From Rhizophagus irregularis (Eukaryota > Glomeromycota > Glomeromycetes > Glomerales > Glomeraceae), in contig NC_089434.1 in the NCBI RefSeq assembly GCF_026210795.1, forward strand, positions 3,782,001 through 3,846,000: a stretch of DNA of 64,000 nt, given 5' to 3'. The position numbers were made by a program, and so were the translations under genes. The notes below the pieces were generated by a model. That model made no database searches, had not been told where the DNA came from, and saw only the letters and a list, made by a program, of their open reading frames with translations. Positions within the stretch are counted from its first letter, which is position 1. Each line of letters opens with the position of its first letter. Positions 1 to 10,465 of this stretch are shown here, one piece after another.

Positions 1-190
1 AAAAACATCGTCCAAAACATAACTTTAATGATTTCACGCAAAATTTTCCTTTCTTCTTCTAATATTTCCAATGTGCACTTTTAGCTTCACCCCATTTAAT
101 GTACTGTTTTAAATTACGACGTTCTTTAAATCCATTTATCCATTTATTAGGAGCTTTAAATTTATTGACTTCAAACTCCCGTGCAAAATT
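1..190 (-). pseudogene. pogo/Tigger transposase HTH fragment, cut by window edge
   Basis: Read on the minus strand from about 190 down to 1. The frame gives a CENP-B-type helix-turn-helix segment with the motifs REFEVNKFKAP, NKWINGFKERRNL and WGEAKSA, the usual second DNA-binding half of pogo/Tigger/jerky-like transposases (W-x2-F-K-x-R and G-E-A). After GEAKSAH the frame is lost to a one-base indel and resumes as LEILEEERKILREII, the acidic helix before the DDE domain. The rest lies outside the window. It is not in one frame with the other pogo pieces here, so it is a separate decayed copy. Family confident; activity excluded by the frameshift. Confidence 0.6.
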
Positions 191-645
191 TAGCTTTTAC
201 ACGTAAAATATCCGTCAGTATTTGGAATAAGGTCTGCACTCTGCAGTAAGTGTGTTTGTTGTTCGAAAGAGCCTTTTCAATTTAAAGAAAACGTGTAGAC
301 TTATAGTATATTTATCGCACATTGAAGATCTGACACACTTTATTACAATTTCGACACAACATATAAATATAATTCGGATCTTTTTCTTGGATACTCTCTA
401 AATGATTCCGGTGAAGTTTTGATTTCATCACATAATAAACGTACAATGTGTATAAACAAATGGAAAATACAAATTGACATTTATTTTTAATTTCAAGTAA
501 AATTTATGAATAATCCGATTTTAACAAGAATCAGAAATAAATATTGTTTGACAATGAACGAAAAATTATTTTTATAAAAGAATTTTAATTTGTAAAAGGA
601 ATTAATTTATAGTTAATTGGTTGGTTTAATTTATTTTTAATATCA
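190..645. other. AT-rich stretch, nothing recognised
   Basis: No reading frame of note on either strand and no repeat shared with the rest of the window was seen. Confidence 0.4.
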
Positions 646-646
646 C

Positions 647-737
647 CCCTATAAAAAATTTATCAGAAAAATGATCACGTGTCTGAGTTTCTTCGAAACA
701 AAAACTAGAAAAACGATCATTTATCAGAGTTTTTTAC
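647..737. repeat. small MITE-like repeat, CCCTATAAAAAA end
   Basis: Begins CCCTATAAAAAATTTATCAG and contains AAATGATCACGTGTCTGAG then ACTAGAAAAACGATCATTTA. The same elements occur in opposite orientation at 25126-25215, so this is one family of short (about 90 bp), internally near-palindromic Tc1/pogo-type elements. The right end is not sharply defined here. Confidence 0.5.
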
Positions 738-959
738 CGTTGCAAGCCTGTAATTAAACGATGTATTCACCTCTTCTAAGTAAAAATAAAAAACAATAAA
801 TATTTATCGGATTTTTTCCAGAATTTATAAAGCATGATACTTGAAAATTTTTTTTTCCACCACGTAAATAAATCGACAAGCGGAGCTGATGTGAATTGAC
901 AATGGTATGAAACAGACGAAGGTAACTCATAAAAAATAGTTTAAATTTCAACGAACTAA

Positions 960-1420
960 AGGGCAGGATGAATTAATAGGTAAAGATGATCTTCGGAGAA
1001 CTCGGAAGATGCCAATCAATAACGCTACTAATTATTTTCAGAGGATGTTCAATTTTTTGAAGCGAGGGAAAGTCTAACGGGTTCGACGGTTAATAAAAAT
1101 AATTTAGTTACAGATCTTAACAAATTGAATTCATAATTTAGTGGTATAATCAAAATATTAATGTGAATGGAGAAGGATCAAAAGGTAAAGGTAAAGAGGT
1201 TGAGACGGATAATGATAAATTAAATGCAAACAAAAAACGCGCAAACTCAGGGAAGTAGGGATGATAGTAATAGTGAGTAATCATGCAATAAAGTAATCTT
1301 TTATACTGTAGCTTACTTAGTCACAATACAGTTAGGTTTTTGTAGAATTTCTTTTGTATTAGTTTAAATACTTTATTGAGATGATGTATTTACGTCTATA
1401 TTGAAATTAATTACGTTCTG
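960..1420 (+). other. possible 3'-terminal exon relic
   Basis: After a TTATTTTCAG acceptor-like site near 1045, codons read VQFFEARESLTG and TVNKNNLVTDLNKLN. A one-base shift further on gives a lysine-rich, low-complexity tail (SKGKGKEVETDND). The codon-like stretch ends near 1260 and is followed by AT-rich sequence with AATAAA. Product not recognised. It could be the end of a host gene whose front part is lost. Confidence 0.25.
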
Positions 1421-1436
1421 TAATTACTCCAATAAA

Positions 1437-1567
1437 ATTTTTATAAAAAAAAAATGGTCAAAAGCTTCCGTATACAAAACGTGTTTTGCAAGATATGGAA
1501 TTGTATTTCAAAATGTATCTAGCCGTATCTCTCAGTATAAAAAACGTATCTACTTTTTTTATAGGGA
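1437..1567. repeat. MITE-like repeat with CCCTATAAAAA terminus
   Basis: On the minus strand it starts CCCTATAAAAAAAGTAGATA followed by CGTTTTTTATAC and several GATACG words. Sequence at 58746 starts CCCTATAAAAAAATTGGATA followed by CGTTTTTTATA, so the two are copies of one family. The other end (TTTTTATAAAAAAA) is compatible with an imperfect terminal inverted repeat. Confidence 0.45.
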
Positions 1568-1639
1568 TTAGAAACTTAACTATAAAAATTGTGGTGCTAA
1601 AATTGTGCAAATTTGAACAACTGAAAATGAAAAAAATCG

Positions 1640-2058
1640 GTTAACATGTGTTCTTAGAGTTCTTGCAGATGGTACAAACTTACCACCAACTGTCATTTTT
1701 AAAGATAAGCAAATGCCAAGGAATTTATCTTTAAAGATAGACTTCGTGAAAAGTGGAATATCTGGACGAGTTCTGATAAATTTTCTTATACTAAAGGTGG
1801 GAATTTGAGAAAGCCCGAATTTGCAAATGGATACTGAGACATGACGGAAATTCCAAAAGAAATGATTGTAAAGTCATTTAAAAAATAAAAAATGCGGTAT
1901 TAGTAACGCGATGGATGGGTCAGAAGATGATTTGTTTGGACAAGATAAAAGAGGAGGAATTTGATGAAAACGAAAAAGAAATTATAGATATAGATAGTGA
2001 TTCGGCTGATGAATTAGATGAATTGGAAGATGATGAACTAAATAATGATTTGTATTAA
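1640..2058 (+). pseudogene. pogo/Tigger DDE transposase C-terminal remnant
   Basis: Translated fragments read CVLRVLADGTNLPPTVIFK, then after a frameshift EKWNIWTSS, then TEIPKEMIVKSFKK, AMDGSEDDLF and an acidic tail ending ELNNDLY before TAA at 2056. LADGTxLPPxVIFKGK and SFKKCGISNAMDGSEDD are hallmarks of the DDE domain of pogo-like transposases. Most of the catalytic middle is missing: only about 140 codons separate the first strand from the C-terminus, against about 250 in full copies. Several stops and shifts are present. A non-functional relic. Confidence 0.7.
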
Positions 2059-2284
2059 AAATAAAAATTTTAAAATATGAAATATAATAAAAATTTTTTT
2101 TTCAAATTTGGGTGGTTCTTATTCAGAAGACGGAAGGATACGGTAATTATTTTCACATTATTAGACAAATAAAATAATGAATTTTTTTTTATTATTCTTA
2201 TATTAATTTATTATTTTGAATGAAGTCAGATGATACAACTGAATATCACAGTGATTTATGTTAACTTATTTAGAAGAATTTTTC

Positions 2285-2390
2285 TAAGGGGTGATAACTG
2301 AAATTATGATGATCGACCAGCATTAAAAAAATATAGTGCCGGTAAAAATTGATGATTCTGGCCAACGGTGATGATTACCCCCGGTGATTT
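2285..2390. repeat. MITE copy (also at 58640-58735, opposite orientation)
   Basis: Contains AAATTATGATGATCGACCAG, CATTAAAAAAATATAGTGCC, GGTAAAAATTGATGATTCTG and GCCAACGGTGATGATTACCC. The reverse complement of 58640-58735 shows the same words in the same order. About 100 bp, non-coding. Confidence 0.6.
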
Positions 2391-2541
2391 GAAGTAAAAA
2401 TCTATTTAGAAAATACTTTTTACATTAATTTATCATACAGCATTCTGTATTTATTGATAAAAGTATATTATACTTAAAAGAAAATTTAGCATAATCTTAT
2501 TTGTTCATATTTAAATTAGAAATTGAAAGTTATTTTTTAAT

Positions 2542-3021
2542 CTACGATCCTGATCTTAGTTCATCTTGCATCGCGGATTCATGAACAGCCTTCATCATGT
2601 CATTTTGACCTTTACGTCGCAGAGAAAATCCATTCCTTCTAATAAACCCATAAAGCCAACGTTCTGAGGCAAGAAAATTTTCACCATCTGGATAAACTTG
2701 GGCAAACTCTCCGATTAAAACTTCTTTCATATAAAATTTAGCCACTTTAGAAGTCACTGCAATACCATCATTTTGAAGTTCTATAAGCCAATTTTTTAAA
2801 CTAGCTTCAGCTTCAGGATAATTTGCTTTTCTTCCTGCACCAATACGTCGACTTTCCCCTTTTGCCGACTTAAGTTTATCTTCCCGATTTTTCCAACGTG
2901 ATATCATTGAATGATCAATAGAAAAATGACGTGCAGCTTCTCTTTGACCATGATTTTTTGCATATTTCAAAATCTTAAGTTTTTCACTGGCAGAATATGA
3001 TGACCTTCGAATTTTTGACAT
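2542..3021 (-). CDS. HTH_psq/CENP-B-type DNA-binding protein, pogo transposase N-terminal part
   Basis: A 160-residue uninterrupted frame starting at the ATG MSKIRRSSYS. This start is preferred over an upstream in-frame ATG because the extra 28 residues are hydrophobic and unrelated to the family. Residues 5-50 (SASEKLKILKYAKNHGQREA then IDHSMISRWKNRE) are a psq/homeodomain-like HTH. Residues 60-140, with KANYPEAEASLKNWL and ERWLYGFIRRNGFSLR, are the CENP-B-type second HTH. In pogo/Tigger transposases these precede a DDE domain, which is absent: the frame stops after QDELRSGS. Either a truncated transposase or a stand-alone DNA-binding protein; binding of transposon ends in the nucleus is inferred. 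It converges on, and is not continuous with, the DDE relic at 1640-2058. Confidence 0.6.
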   Translation of the reverse strand: MSKIRRSSYSASEKLKILKYAKNHGQREAARHFSIDHSMISRWKNREDKLKSAKGESRRIGAGRKANYPEAEASLKNWLIELQNDGIAVTSKVAKFYMKEVLIGEFAQVYPDGENFLASERWLYGFIRRNGFSLRRKGQNDMMKAVHESAMQDELRSGS

Positions 3022-3499
3022 CGTGCGTGGAAAAAATGTATGTAAAATAAGGGTAAAGTCGAATATATATAGATTTATGTAATATAAAAATTTTTCAAAG
3101 CACAAAATAAATTTTTTCTATGTATAAAAAAAAACTACAGAATTTCTTTAAAAAAGTGGTTCTTAGGATATGGGTTAGTCAATTGCGAATTTCTAATTTT
3201 TTTAATTGAAAGATATAAATAAAGAGATTATTTTTATCATGAATACTATCCTAAATATCGTGTGATTTCAATGATAATCGTAGTCTTGTGGCTTGTGGCT
3301 TATGTGGCTTTGTAATAATAGTAATTAGTTGGTGCGAAGCTGATCCGTCCGGCACGTAACGATGTACAACAATAAAACATATAAGCAACACTTCGGGCTT
3401 ATAACCGCTTACCGTTTCCCGACAGCCTAACGCTGGCCATTTGATCACGTGTTCTAACATAACTCTGCATAACTCTGGCGAAACCTGTCGGGCAAATGT
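3022..3499. other. intergenic stretch, slightly GC-richer at 3290-3480
   Basis: No supported gene. The 3290-3480 part is less AT-rich than its surroundings (CTGATCCGTCCGGCACG, TTCCCGACAGCC), suggesting a small foreign repeat, but no ends were found. Confidence 0.3.
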
Positions 3500-3607
3500 C
3501 CTGTAAGGAAATCCTTATATTTCCGTGTTTATTTTCTTTTTTATTCCATAAATGTATCATATCCACGGAGTTTTTATAGAAAATGCGGATAAATTTTTTT
3601 TACAGGG
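3500..3607. repeat. MITE, CCCTGTAA family, internally deleted copy
   Basis: Starts CCTGTAAGGAAATCC and ends GCGGATAAATTTTTTTTACA then GGG. It shares TTTTTTATTCCAT and ACGGAGTTTTTA with the 186-bp copy at 29964-30149 but is only 108 bp long. Confidence 0.6.
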
Positions 3608-5160
3608 AATATTTAAATGTACTTTTCAGCCATAAAAAGAATAAAAATAAAATAATAATAATAATAATAAAAGAATTAAAATGATGACCAAATTAAGTAT
3701 AGACGTTCTATAAAAATACTCTGTCTTTAGTAAATGAAACTTGGAATGAGATTATTTTTCTAATTCTATGAAAAAATCCTTGGGAATATCTAATATACTG
3801 AAAGAGGAAATTTCGAGATTTAATTATTTTACCTTTATCAAGTGAATCAAGAAATAAATTAAAAAATCAACATTTGGATAACCTTAGATATAGAAATGCG
3901 CTTTCACTTGCTACTGATACTAATGCTAACAACACTACATAAACAAAAACGAGTTGAAAGCACATGAAAGATGATTAGTGATGAAACAGCTTTCCACTTA
4001 TACTGTAACACCATAAAGCATTGGTGTAAAAACGCAAGGCAATCCTATACAGAAATTTTAGAAAGACATATCCTAAAAGTGTGCAATATGTTACGAGGTA
4101 GATGGTGGCTGCAACAAGTGAACAAGATAATACTAAGCATACCAGTCGTATTGCTAGGAAATTTCTTGATAATAATGCTAATAGTTCAGACCTAAATAAA
4201 TCCTACTGAAAATCTTTAAGCAATCATAAAAAAAACGTGAAGCAAAAAAATCTTAGTGAATCGGAGCATTTTTGGAGTAGCGAAATATCTTAAATAGCCT
4301 TCTAATTAATCTTATTAATCTTGTAAACTAAATGCTACGGCGTTGTAGAGAGGTTATTGAAAAAGTTGGTGGAAAAATATTATATTAATTTTTATGATAA
4401 AGTTAACATGATCATGAAAAATAGTCATTTTTTTACATATTACTGTAAAATGACGAATTGAAGAATAAATTAAGATTGTTATGTGCGTACGTGCATTTTT
4501 TTCAAGTTAATTCGAAAGTTTCTTACACATTAAGATCGAGATTATTAATCCGCAAATTTTAGATATTATTTTTTACCTTAATAAAATTGTTAAATTTAAA
4601 AATTAAAGGTTTGTTTTTATTAGAGATAAAATCTAATATAATTGAAGTATTCTTTCGGAATGTCTGTTTTGTGTGATATATGAAGTTGATGGTAGCTATG
4701 GTATTGTTATGCAGTAAAATGTTGCGCAGTAATCACATGATATAACTGGACCCGTGATGCCGATCAATATAGCAAATGTCGAACATGTTCGATATGTTGC
4801 ATATGTCCGATATATAGAACATATAGTATATATGGGTTATTATGCAGCCAAATAGGATCATGTTGTTTTTAACATACTGATATTTTTTAAATAAATTATT
4901 ATTGAGTAAATATCTCTGATATTTTTGACGCATTGCGTCATATAGATTATTATCACACATTTACTATGCTTTTCATATGGAATTGTACAATTATTGTAAG
5001 ATTTATTACATTTAATAAACAGAAATTGTACAATTTTTATATTTTAAATTTGTAACTATTATTTATTTCAATTTTTAAATTTAGTTGAAAAAATAATTAT
5101 ATTAATGATTTTCGCGTTATAAAAATATGTATCACGTCAGTATGTGATATAATCCGCAGT
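3608..5160. other. AT-rich, no supported gene
   Basis: Contains an AAT trinucleotide microsatellite (about 3645-3672). A 74-codon plus-strand frame at 3971-4195 has no recognisable motif and no coding signature. A cluster of ATATGTCCGATATAT/CGAACATGTTCG palindromic words lies at 4765-4825. Nothing else seen. Confidence 0.35.
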
Positions 5161-5164
5161 TCGA

Positions 5165-5480
5165 TGATGATCAACTTTTTCATTTTAAACTTTTTTTTCT
5201 TTTAAACTTTTTTTTTTCTTTTAAGCTTTTTTTTCTTTAAACTTTTTTTTTCTTTTAAACTTTTTTTTTAAACTTTTTTTTTACATTCTTCCCTTTTCCT
5301 TCAGTTCGTTCGCCCTTTCACTTCCCTTTGTACTTCCCTTCGTCTCTCCCTCGTTCTTTCCTTTTCATTTCCTCCCTTTTTCCTTTACTTTACATTTCCC
5401 TTCTCTTTTCTTTCTCTTTTCCCGCTTCTCTCGCACTTTTTGTTGAAGAAATCTTAAGCGTTTCTCTCCTTTGGTGCAAA
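5165..5480. repeat. poly-pyrimidine tract
   Basis: Six or so repeats of AAACTTTTTTTTTCTTTT from 5185 to 5280, grading into a C/T-only stretch to about 5440. A similar tract lies at 46500-47070 and a purine-rich (minus-strand pyrimidine) one at 59500-59880. Confidence 0.7.
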
Positions 5481-5499
5481 TTTCTGGTAAGTTCATCTT

Positions 5500-6085
5500 T
5501 TTTTTAATTGTTTAATTTTAATGAACAATTTCTAATAGTTGTTTTTCTTACTTTTTTTTTAGACTTTGAGTATTTGGACGTGTGGGAATAATGGTGGGAG
5601 ATTTTTTTTCTTAAATTTTAATTATCTATTTTAACAATTTTTTCTCTTTTTTTTAGATGCTTCTTACGGTCTTGTTGGATGTGGAATTTTGGCGTAACAA
5701 TTCAGTAGGGTAGAGGTTTTTTTTGAATTATTCTTTGCCGAAACATTTCCTAACACTTTTATTTTTCTTCTTTTAGGCAGCTCTTCAGCTCTTTGGGCAG
5801 GGACTTTAGTGGGAGTATTATTTTTTTTTAGTTTCTTCTAAAAATGGTGGTTACTTATTTCTTTTTCTTTTTTAGGTGGCTTTTTGGTCTCCTGGACATG
5901 ACATCTTGTAAATTTTCAAATTTTTCCTTTAATATTAACAAACAGATATTAATAGTTCTTTTTTTTATAGATATTTCTTCAAATCTCTTTGGATACCATT
6001 ATGGTAAGTTGTTTTTTTCGTCTTAGTTTATTTATTATGATGAAATGTATATTGATGTTTCAAATTCTATCTTTTTTTTTAGACG
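5500..6085 (+). other. series of acceptor-like poly-pyrimidine/AG sites
   Basis: After a donor-like TTTCTGGTAAGTTC at about 5485, five acceptor-like sites occur: TTTTTTTTAGACTTTG (5553), TTTTTTTTAGATGCTTC (5650), TTCTTTTAGGCAGC (5770), CTTTTTTAGGTGGC (5868) and TTTTTTTTAGACGGG (6072). Each is followed by a short less AT-rich segment. Two of these share a pattern (TATTTGGACGTGTGGGAATAA and CTCTTTGGGCAGGGACTTTA, both ending in GTGGGAG). This could be a non-coding spliced transcript with very small exons, or a tandem repeat built on splice-acceptor sequence. No protein is readable across them. Confidence 0.4.
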
Positions 6086-6276
6086 GGTCTAGGCGCATGG
6101 GAAAGGAAATCAGACTATATATTTTTTTGAATTTAATTCTTTTAGCAAAATTTTGATAAAATGATTTTTTTTGGCAAAACATTTTATTAACTTTTGCTTT
6201 TTGTCTTTTTTTTTTAAATACCAATGAGGTACCATTTCTTGACTTAGGAATATCGAAGGGTGTCATAACTTAAAAA

Positions 6277-6630
6277 ATGGGAGGTATATTCACAGTAATG
6301 TACAAAAACAATTTGGAGTTGACTTTTACATTTATGGAAACTGTAATCCCAAACCAAGTGGCCAAAGACGAACCAGAAATTCTCAGCAAACCAAAGATAT
6401 TCTATAGATCATTATATAAGTCTTTGACAAGTACAATAAAGTACACAATATCATCCAATTTTGAAAGAGGCAATAGCTCATTTTACGATCAAAAATTTCT
6501 TAGGCGGAAATTTATTGTAGTAGTAAGACCATATCTTGTTCTGCTATGTCAAATCCATATATTGTATAATTTATCATATTTTTTTAACTTAATTTTTTTT
6601 ATATTCCATTCTACCTTATATTATTTTTAA
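6277..6630 (+). other. 117-codon frame, unrecognised
   Basis: Starts MGGIFTVMYKNN. The first 80 residues have balanced composition (ETVIPNQVAKDEPEILSKPK), then a hydrophobic F/L/I-rich tail that coincides with falling GC and may be chance read-through. It directly follows the acceptor-like sites, so its first part could be the coding exon of that unit. No family recognised. Confidence 0.25.
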
Positions 6631-6766
6631 TTTTTTTCACCAATTTAGATCATTGAATAAAGACATCAATCCTCATATATTTTTTATAAATTTTAATAGA
6701 TTGTATTTCATATATACACAGTAATTCGTATATGAATAATAAATCAAACATGTAAAAATAATATAC

Positions 6767-7275
6767 AAATTTATTCTAAATGTTACATAAAAACATTGCA
6801 AGTTTATGACGAATTTACTTTGAATTCTATATAAAACATTACAAGTTTACTACAAATTGTTTACAAATACTGTACAAATGGATGCTCATAATCATATTAA
6901 ATTTGTAACTTACATTTTTTATACAAAAAATCAACATAAACTTTTTACTGGGGATCTTGGATGTCTGCATAATAACACAGTTATTAGGTAGGGGGGTTAA
7001 AATATCATCTGAACTGCTTTGCAGTTCGGTGATATTTCAACTCACCTACCCAATAACTATTATATATATAGACCCAATAAAAAGTTTTTGTTGGGTTTTT
7101 GTGAAAAAAATGTAAAATAAGTTAATATAACAAATTTAGTACAATTATGAGCATCCATTTGTACAATATCTGTAATGTTTTTGTATGGTATTTGAAATAA
7201 ATTTGTTATAAACATGCATTATTTTTATATAGCATTTGAAAGTAATTAATTGTAAATTTGCAATAGACTTGCACT
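6767..7275. mobile_element. foldback (long inverted repeat) element, about 510 bp
   Basis: The two halves are near-complementary. ACAAATGGATGCTCATAA at about 6876 mirrors TTATGAGCATCCATTTGT at about 7145. AACTTTTTACTGGGG mirrors CCCAATAAAAAGTTTTTG. The centre, 6980-7057, is a tight hairpin with arms of about 37 bases: GTTATTAGGTAGG paired with CCTACCCAATAAC, GAACTGC paired with GCAGTTC, loop TTT. No coding capacity. Probably a non-autonomous foldback transposon. It abuts RNase H relics, so it may have inserted into the retroelement downstream. Confidence 0.7.
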
Positions 7276-7289
7276 TTATATTTGTGTTT

Positions 7290-7555
7290 TTGGTTAAGAG
7301 CACCAATAAAACTGAGAGAAATTACCCAATTACAGATTTAGAATGTTTAGTAATATATAGTATATGGAGTTGAATATTTCCATAAATTTCTGATAAATAA
7401 AAGATTTAAGATAATTACTAATCATGCAGCACTTAAAAGTTTAGTAAATGAGAAAATTCCAAAAGGAAGGTGTGTCAGATGGATAATGAAATTGTAACAA
7501 TATGATTTCTTTGTAGAATATAGACCAGGGAATATAAATGATAATTAAAATCAAT
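7290..7555 (+). pseudogene. Ty3/gypsy RNase H domain remnant
   Basis: Codons read ENYPITDLECLV, then after a stop SVEYFHKFLINKRFKIITNH, AALKSLVNEKIPKGRCVRWI, QYDFFVEYRPGNIND. This matches the end of the RNase H domain of Ty3/gypsy reverse transcriptases (ITDHxAL, KGRxARWxxxLQQYDF, YRPGKxNxxAD). In-frame stops replace expected Trp/Gln codons. The reverse transcriptase and protease expected upstream are not found; the foldback element lies there instead. Downstream the usual integrase does not follow directly. Confidence 0.75.
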
Positions 7556-7929
7556 TAAATTAGTGTAATAAACAAATTAAAAGCCCAAGTCATATTGAAT
7601 ATTTAATGAAATAAAATTAGTAATGAAACACTCCTTGGCATAAAAGAATTTTTGAATTTCTAGATAGAAAATCAGAATTTAAAATAGAACAATCAAAACC
7701 CAATTTTGGTATTATTCTGATAAAATAAACAAATTATCACAAGAAGAGTTTGTTTATTTAGAGATGTAAACAATAATTTAAAAGATACACCAAGATCATT
7801 TAAAGATGCACCAGTAAAATTGATGATGATCATTTAACTGCAGGAAGAGAATTTATTATAAAAAGACAACATTCAGGATAATAGAACAATATCATACAAA
7901 TCTTAATTTTAATAATAAACTAATCACTT

Positions 7930-7997
7930 TTTCAAGAAACCAAAACCCAAAACCTGAAAACCAAAATCTGAAACCCAAAACCTAAAACCCAAATTAA
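7930..7997. repeat. ACCCAAAA-type low-complexity repeat
   Basis: About nine imperfect 7-mers (ACCCAAA, ACCTGAA and similar). Probably the coding repeat of a Lys/Pro/Asn-rich linker in the decayed polyprotein. Confidence 0.5.
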
Positions 7998-8074
7998 AAA
8001 TAAATTCAACTGTTGAGCAACTCAAGGAAGTTCTTAACTAATCCAACCCTCAAAACTTTAAAATTAGGACTGAT

Positions 8075-8770
8075 TTAAATTAAAAATGTAAGAGATGTTT
8101 AGAAAGATGTTAACAAAACTATTACAGCTTGGATAGGGAATATGGAGAACTAAAAGCTGTAATAAGTAACCTTCAAAAACACAAAGAACCTATTGAATGT
8201 TTCAAGCATTTAACCGTAACTTATCACCCTCCATATAATTGTAATAAATCTAAATGCACAAGATGTGGATCTTGGGTACACAGTAAAGAAGTGTGTAATG
8301 ACAAATTATACTATTGGAATAGGTTATATTTGTGCAAGTGTGATGGAGAATGGTGTAAAAGACAAAGATCAGAAGCCCAATCCAAGGGAAGCAATCATTG
8401 TTGTACCTGCCAAAACCAGTTATCTTTTATGAAGCCTATATTAACTATAATATTTGAAAGTTAGGATGTAATGAATGCTATAAAAATAGTATTAATAATA
8501 AATAGACCATCCACTCCAGATACTGATGAAAGTAATAAAAAGCCCAAATTTAATATACCAGAACCAGAAGACCCCATGGAAGAAATGGAGTTAGATCTAC
8601 CCAAACCCAACAAAGGAAAAAGAAAGCAGGAATATCCTAAAATTAGATGCACAAATTGTGATAGGGAAGAAAGCCCACCAATTATATTAACAATTTAGGC
8701 ATTTGCCCTAAATATAATGAGAAGAGAGAAAGATTAGAATTGATAGGAAGTACCTCTTGCATAAAACTTG
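8075..8770 (+). pseudogene. cysteine-rich zinc-knuckle segment of the retroelement
   Basis: The longest frame (about 8114-8464) holds CTRCGSWVHSKEVC, a C-x2-C-x4-H-x4-C zinc knuckle as in retroelement nucleocapsids. It is followed by a second cysteine cluster (LYLCKCDGEWC, HCCTCQ). The next frame (8471-8698) is acidic and proline-rich (PEPEDPMEEMELDLPKP), then basic (NKGKRKQE), then CTNCDRE. A shifted frame continues with NLGICPKYNEKRERLELIG. Nucleic-acid binding is inferred from the knuckle. Its place after RNase H rather than before protease is unusual. No ATG begins the frame, and stops separate the pieces. Confidence 0.5.
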
Positions 8771-9243
8771 TACAGTCTGTCAATTAAAAACTGATGATTT
8801 TGAATCATGATCATCAGGAGCAATAGTCTGCAGGAAAAAATATAATGGTGTATTAACCATTAAGAATATGGTTAACAAAGACAAATCAGAAAAGCCCCAA
8901 CTCCAATCAATACAGGAAAAGTTAAGGATTTGGATAGACAGATATGGATATGACCTAGAGGATGAAGATGGCAGAAAGGAAGAACAAAATATATTCAGAA
9001 GCATGTCCAAAAAAATACAAAAATATTTTAATAAGGAATTTAAAGGAAGGATATTTTCTGAATATCCAAAAGAAGAAATTGAGAAGGCGTTAGATTATGT
9101 AGTCCTCCAGAAATAACAGATATAATAGCTGAACATATAGAAGAAAAGGAATTAATCCAAGTTGAATATATCAGGACTATTGATGATATTATTGGATGAA
9201 CTGAAGAAATCCAACAACCATAGGAAATGAATGGAGAATTTGT

Positions 9244-9579
9244 ATGGCCAGAAGAAGAACCAATGAAAGGCCCACCTCTACAATAAACATAATTCAAAAA
9301 ATAAACTCCACTGATAATAGAATAATTGAACTTCAAAACCATATTGCAAAATTGAAAAATGAAATTGGAACAAAAGATCAAATGAATGAAGGCTTAAGAA
9401 GACAATTAGAAGAAACTCAAGCCCAACTTAATGAAATAGAGAGAATGTGTAATGAAAATGCAGCCATGGTAATGAATGCCCAAGAGTGGATAAATTATTT
9501 CAAGATCAAGTATGAAAGAAGAAACAAATATGTAAATGAGTTGAAAAAAAAGGTAATATTTGTTAATGAAATATGTTAA
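9244..9579 (+). pseudogene. coiled-coil segment of the retroelement
   Basis: A 111-codon frame whose residues 25-105 are a strongly charged heptad coiled coil (IIELQNHIAKLKNEIG, NEGLRRQLEETQAQLNEIE, YVNELKKKV). Similar coiled-coil relics on the minus strand lie at 11900-12150 and 18988-19324. Function unknown; multimerisation as in Gag-like proteins is inference. It is an internal piece of a longer broken polyprotein rather than an independent gene. Confidence 0.4.
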
Positions 9580-9799
9580 CAAAATGAATGATTTGAAAGA
9601 TAGGATAGAAGATTTAGAATGAGAAATAACTTTTGGAAATGAAATATTTGATCAAATGATATATTTCAATATGACAATTAGTTTAGATATAAACATAGAT
9701 CCTTTTATGGAAAGCATAAAACTTTTAAAATGTTAATTGAATTTTTATAAATTAAGCCTAATTTTACAATACCAAACTCAAAATTTCAAAATAAAATAA

Positions 9800-10465
9800 A
9801 AATATGTAAAAATAAAAGATAAATGGCATTTTATTTTATATACTAAAGACTCAAACTTCAAATTCAAATATTTTACAGATAATGAAGCAATGTTACTTAA
9901 ACTAGAAGAAGTAACTAAAGAAATTTTATTAAAACAAAATAATAGGAAAATCCAGCCCATTTTAATAATACTTGATGGAATAGATGGTGTAGGAAAAACT
10001 ACTATAGTAGAAAATATAATTAGGAAAATTGAAGCCCAAAATCTCAAAATTATCTTTAATACTTTCAAAAGAAGAATAAATTATTTGAAACCCCAACTAT
10101 TAAATATGAATGGATATTTCGAAAAGAGGTAGTTGAATAAATTAACAAGAAATTAGTAATATATACCAATAAAGATATAATTATAGTAGATAAATCTCCA
10201 TACTGTGAATATTTTTATCAAAAGATGAGTAGTTTCAATAGAGGAACAATAAAACCTTTGGAAATTTTAAAATGGAACAAGAAATTTTCAAATACAAAGA
10301 TATAATTGATAATGTGATAGTTATATTTTTAGAAAATGACACATGTTGAAAAGATTATATAGAAAGAGAGCTTAAAAAGAATGATGAAGGACATAAATCA
10401 TCATATAATACACTCAAAGAAAATGAGTACATGGAAATGGTTAAGATGTTCAAACAACATTAAAC
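9800..10465 (+). pseudogene. thymidylate-kinase-like P-loop domain (broken)
   Basis: From about 9810 the frame reads KWHFILYTKDSNF and then, in a run from the ATG at 9890, LIILDGIDGVGKTTIVENII. That is a Walker A motif (G-I-D-G-V-G-K-T-T) in the form typical of dTMP kinases and related deoxynucleoside kinases. After a frameshift near 10090 come EWIFRKEVVE, a TAA, DIIIVDKSPYCEYFYQKM (the DRS/DKS-P-x-A-Y-Q element of the family), and after a second shift DIIDNVIVIFLENDTC and DYIERELKKND. Expected reaction in an intact protein: ATP-dependent phosphorylation of dTMP or a deoxynucleoside. It lies between retroelement RNase H and integrase in the same orientation. At least two frameshifts and two stops, so inactive here. 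Confidence 0.65.

Noticed and set aside
1640-3021. one complete pogo transposon joining the DDE relic and the HTH frame
   Set aside because: They are on opposite strands and converge, so they come from different copies or families.
7930-7997. CCCAAAA repeats as a telomere-like array
   Set aside because: Units vary in length and sequence, and translate to a K/P/N linker in the surrounding decayed polyprotein.
9040-9381. 113-codon minus-strand frame
   Set aside because: Antisense to the plus-strand coiled-coil coding remnant, with no motif of its own.
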